Positions 6,186 through 8,071 of a stretch of 8,071 nucleotides of DNA are shown in pieces. A model generated the notes under the pieces. That model saw only the letters and a list, made by a program, of their open reading frames with translations. It was not told where the DNA came from and searched no databases. How positions within the stretch are numbered: the first letter of the stretch is position 1; each line of letters starts with the position of its first letter. Made by a program: the position numbers and the translations under genes. The stretch is taken from contig JAQVDF010000057.1 of the NCBI GenBank assembly GCA_028698405.1, positions 1 to 8,071 on the forward strand. The letters are read 5' to 3'. The stretch is from Phenylobacterium sp. GTDB lineage: Bacteria > Pseudomonadota > Alphaproteobacteria > Caulobacterales > Caulobacteraceae.

Positions 6186-6228
6186 GGGCCGCGCCGGTGC
6201 GGCGTTTCGGCCCTTGCGGCCAAGCCGC
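6186..6228 (+). other. two hairpins between the small gene and the DUF35 gene
   Basis: Immediately after the stop codon at 6185, GGGCCG-CGCC, loop, GGCG-ttt-CGGCCC (6186-6213) can fold into a 10-bp stem with a three-base bulge. GCGGC-caa-GCCGC (6216-6228) forms a second small hairpin. No T-run follows, so these look like mRNA-stabilising or partly terminating structures rather than a true terminator. The rest of the 133-bp gap contains a 14-bp palindrome, CCCGGCGCGCCGGG (6269-6282), but no promoter that I can place. Confidence 0.35.
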
Positions 6229-6303
6229 TTATCGACAAGCCGGCCAGTCTCGTCTTTGTTGTCGCCCGCCCGGCGCGCCGGGAATTGAAGCCAACGAATT
6301 TCG

Positions 6304-6310
6304 AAGGGGA
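6304..6310 (+). promoter_or_regulatory. ribosome binding site that sets the DUF35 protein start
   Basis: AAGGGGA lies eight bases before the ATG at 6319. A second in-frame ATG at 6331 has GAGG directly against it, which is too close, so 6319 is preferred. Confidence 0.6.
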
Positions 6311-6318
6311 CGGATTAC

Positions 6319-6723
6319 ATGCCACCGAGGATGGCGCCTCAGCCGACGCCAGAGACCCAACATTTCTGGGACGGCTGCAAGGAAGGCGAACTTCGCCTGC
6401 AGCGCTGCACCAAGTGCAGCCACAACTATTTCCCGCCCAGGCCCTTCTGCCCGAAGTGCGCCTCGCGCGAGGTCGAGGTGTTCAAGGCCAGCGGCCGCGG
6501 CGTGCTGTGGAGCTACGTCATCAACCATCGCCCGCGCCCGGACCTCGGGACCGAGCCCCACTCCATCGCGGTGGTGAAGCTCGAGGAAGGCCCGCAGATG
6601 ATGACCAACATCGTCAACTGCCCGCAGACCCCCGAGGCGCTGCAGCTCGACATGCCCGTGCAGGTCACCTTCCACCCGGTGGAGGGCACCGCCCTTCCCC
6701 TGTTCGAACCTGTGAAGGGCTGA
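6319..6723 (+). CDS. DUF35 Zn-ribbon/OB-fold protein, aldolase partner subunit
   Basis: A 134-residue protein with the two-part DUF35 build. An N-terminal helix (PTPETQHFWDGCKEGELRLQRC) leads into a zinc ribbon with C30-x2-C33 and C44-x2-C47. A C-terminal OB-fold follows (about 52-133; GVLWSYVINHRP, HSIAVVKLEEGPQMMTNIVNC). The family is known to bind acyl-CoA or to complete the active site of thiolase-like partners, as in the ChsH2 C-terminal domain with Ltp2 of steroid-degrading actinobacteria. Here it stands alone, not fused to a MaoC-type hydratase. The next gene starts four bases after its stop codon and has its ribosome site inside this gene, so the two are surely co-translated. The residue pattern is fully conserved for zinc binding. 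The physical partnership is inferred from family knowledge and spacing. Confidence 0.92.
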   Translation: MPPRMAPQPTPETQHFWDGCKEGELRLQRCTKCSHNYFPPRPFCPKCASREVEVFKASGRGVLWSYVINHRPRPDLGTEPHSIAVVKLEEGPQMMTNIVNCPQTPEALQLDMPVQVTFHPVEGTALPLFEPVKG

Positions 6724-6727
6724 TCCG

Positions 6728-7870
6728 ATGAAGCAGAAGACCGTTGCGGTCGTCGGCGCGGCCGAGACCACGCGCCTGGGCAAGATCCCGGACATGTCGG
6801 TGATCCAGCTTCACGCGGACGCCGCCCTCAACGCCATGGCCGACGCCGGCCTCAAGCCGTCGGACATCGACGGCATCGCCACCGCCGGCGAGAGTCCGGT
6901 GGCGCTGGCCCAGTACCTGGGGATCACGCCCAAGTACGCCGACGGCACCAGCGTCGGCGGCTGCTCCTTCATGCTGCACGTCCGTCACGCGGCGGCGGCG
7001 ATCAACGAGGGGCTCTGCAACACCGTCCTCATCACCCACGGCGAAAGCGGCCGCTCGCGCGTTGGCGTGGGCCGGTTCCCGATGGGCGGGGCCAGCCTCG
7101 TCGGCCAGTTCGAGGCGCCGTTCGGCCCGGTGGGTCCGCCCACCCTCTTCACCGTGCCGGTGCTCCGCTACATGAAGACCTACGGGGTCACCGAGGAGGA
7201 CCTGGCCAACGTCGCGGTCATCCAGCGCGAATGGGCGGCCCTCAACCCGCGGGCCAGCTTCAAGGACCCGATCACGGTCGATGACGTCCTCAACTCGGAC
7301 ATGATCGCCTGGCCGTTCCGCAAGCTGATGTGCTGCCTCGTCACCGACGGCGGCGGCGCGTTGATCCTGACCAGCGCCGATCGGGCCAAGGACTTCCCGC
7401 AGAAGCCCGTCTACATCCTGGGCACCGGCGAGAGCGTCGAGACCCCGATGGTCAGCCAGATGGAGGACTTCACCTCGTCCAAGGCCTTCCGGGTCTCGGG
7501 CAAGAAGGCCTTCGAGGAGGCGGGCATCACCCACGCCGACGTCGATCACCTGATGATCTACGACGCCTTCGCCCACCTGCCGCTGTACGGCCTGGAAGAC
7601 CTCGGCTTCTGCAAGCCGGGCGAAGCCAAGGACTTCATCAACGAGCGCAACACCGCCATCGGCGGCAAGCTGCCGCTGAACACCAACGGCGGCGGCCTCT
7701 CCTACATGCACTCGGGGATGTACGGCATGTACGCCATGCAGGAGTCGATCCGGCAGATGCGCGGCATCGCTCCGGCCCAGGTGCAGGGCGCCAAGATCAG
7801 CGTCAGCCACGGCGTCGGCGGCATGTTCGCCGCCTCCGGCACCATCATCTGGTCCAACGAAGCCCCGTAG
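6728..7870 (+). CDS. thiolase-fold lipid-transfer protein (Ltp2-like aldolase)
   Basis: A 380-residue protein starting at ATG 6728, with AAGGG (6715-6719) eight bases upstream. The thiolase fold is clear: N-terminal VAVVGAAETTRLGK, the region TSVGGCSFMLHVRHAAAAI (74-92), GVTEEDLANVAV, and C-terminal NTNGGGLSYMHSGMYGMYAMQESI (318-341) and ISVSHGVGGMFAASGTII (357-374). The C-terminal thiolase cysteine is replaced by Ser360-His361. Near the nucleophile position there is a Cys79, but counted back from the following helix it is one residue off, and relatives have Ser or Gly there. This is the pattern of the DUF35-dependent Ltp2 group, which does retro-aldol cleavage of beta-hydroxyacyl-CoAs rather than thiolysis. 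Tyrosines at 278 and 326 are candidates for the catalytic tyrosines described in Ltp2; I cannot align them exactly. The predicted product is a ketone plus acetyl- or propionyl-CoA. It is the last gene before a strong terminator. Confidence 0.92.
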   Translation: MKQKTVAVVGAAETTRLGKIPDMSVIQLHADAALNAMADAGLKPSDIDGIATAGESPVALAQYLGITPKYADGTSVGGCSFMLHVRHAAAAINEGLCNTVLITHGESGRSRVGVGRFPMGGASLVGQFEAPFGPVGPPTLFTVPVLRYMKTYGVTEEDLANVAVIQREWAALNPRASFKDPITVDDVLNSDMIAWPFRKLMCCLVTDGGGALILTSADRAKDFPQKPVYILGTGESVETPMVSQMEDFTSSKAFRVSGKKAFEEAGITHADVDHLMIYDAFAHLPLYGLEDLGFCKPGEAKDFINERNTAIGGKLPLNTNGGGLSYMHSGMYGMYAMQESIRQMRGIAPAQVQGAKISVSHGVGGMFAASGTIIWSNEAP

Positions 7871-7895
7871 GCTGGGGCCCCTGGAGACGGGACGA

Positions 7896-7931
7896 GGGCG
7901 CGGGGTCCGACCCCCGCGCCCTTTTCTTTTT
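7896..7931 (+). terminator. strong intrinsic terminator of the P450-aldolase unit
   Basis: GGGCGCGGGG (7896-7905) and CCCCGCGCCC (7912-7921) form a perfect 10-bp GC-rich stem with the six-base loop TCCGAC. It is followed at once by TTTTCTTTTT (7922-7931). It lies 25 bases past the thiolase stop codon. Confidence 0.95.
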
Positions 7932-7945
7932 CAGGCGCAGGGATG

Positions 7946-7994
7946 CTCCTCCCCTTGTGGGAGGAGGTGGGCCGCGGATCGGGTCGGAGGAGGG
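7946..7994 (+). repeat. intergenic repeat element with CTCCTCCC/GGGAGGAG hairpin
   Basis: CTCCTCCC (7946-7953), loop CTTGT, GGGAGGAG (7959-7966) is a perfect 8-bp hairpin. It continues as GTGGGCCGCGGATCGGG and TCGGAGGAGGG (to 7994). I know this layout (pyrimidine/purine hairpin, GTGG, GC-rich middle, TCGGAGGRGG) from abundant intergenic repeats of Caulobacterales and related Alphaproteobacteria. It supports the taxonomic guess. Its function is not known to me. Confidence 0.6.
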
Positions 7995-8044
7995 CGCGCG
8001 CAGGCCTATCCGGTCGTGGATCCACAAGCGGTCATTTCGGAGAG

Positions 8045-8071
8045 ACCCCTCTCCCGACGCCCTTCGGGCGC
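8045..8071 (-). repeat. second, inverted copy of the intergenic repeat, cut by the window edge
   Basis: The last 27 bases contain CCCCTCTCCCGACGCCC followed by TTCGGGCGC. On the minus strand this reads as a GC-rich hairpin module (CGCCC-gaa-GGGCG) followed by TCGGGAGAGGGG, the same layout as the second half of the element at 7946-7994 but in the opposite direction. The purine/pyrimidine hairpin expected next lies beyond the window. Confidence 0.45.

Noticed and set aside
6665..7810. A 381-codon open frame on the minus strand.
   Set aside because: It lies antisense to the thiolase gene, which has clear family motifs. The minus-strand product is low-complexity.
8016..8025. Perfect 10-bp palindrome GTGGATCCAC.
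   Set aside because: A palindrome of this length is expected now and then by chance, and nothing around it suggests a role.

Overview
The window is GC-rich (third codon positions almost all G or C) and fully bacterial. It carries seven long genes plus one small gene of unrecognised family, with no rRNA, tRNA, insertion sequence or CRISPR array. The codon use, the P450-kinase-thiolase gene content, and the short repeat elements built on CTCCTCCC/GGGAGGAG hairpins near the right end suggest an alphaproteobacterium, most likely of the Caulobacterales (Caulobacter or Phenylobacterium type); a sphingomonad is the main alternative. This placement is inference.

Left part, all on the minus strand (1-3285). 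Read in the direction of transcription: a 357-residue protein of the AttH/CrtC-like lipocalin shape (3285-2212); then a MoxR-type AAA+ ATPase (1969-1001); and, six bases further on, a CoxE-like von Willebrand factor A (VWA) protein that runs off the left edge (994-1). MoxR and VWA proteins form a known chaperone-like pair that matures or activates other protein complexes. The gap between the first gene and moxR holds an unusual structure: four nearly identical 10-bp half-sites in alternating orientation at an exact 23-bp period (2119-2197). These fold into two tandem hairpins of the same design, and the second is followed by a T6 tract in the minus-strand transcript.

Right part, all on the plus strand (3452-7870). 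A cytochrome P450 that resembles the CYP108 (P450terp) family is followed, by overlapping start and stop codons, by an aminoglycoside-phosphotransferase-fold kinase of the ACAD10/11 type and a 144-residue helical protein. After a 133-bp gap with hairpins come a DUF35 zinc-ribbon/OB-fold protein and a thiolase-fold protein without the usual catalytic cysteines. A strong intrinsic terminator (7896-7931) closes the unit. The last two genes match the Ltp2/ChsH2-type aldolase pair that removes the end of steroid side chains by retro-aldol cleavage.

How the genes may work together (inference): the P450 hydroxylates a terpenoid, steroid or branched lipid; the kinase may phosphorylate a hydroxyl of an acyl intermediate; the thiolase-DUF35 complex cleaves a beta-hydroxyacyl-CoA. 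CoA ligase, dehydrogenases, hydratase and the P450 redox partners are not in this window. The lipocalin-like gene is divergent from the P450 and shares its 166-bp regulatory gap, so it may belong to the same lipid pathway.
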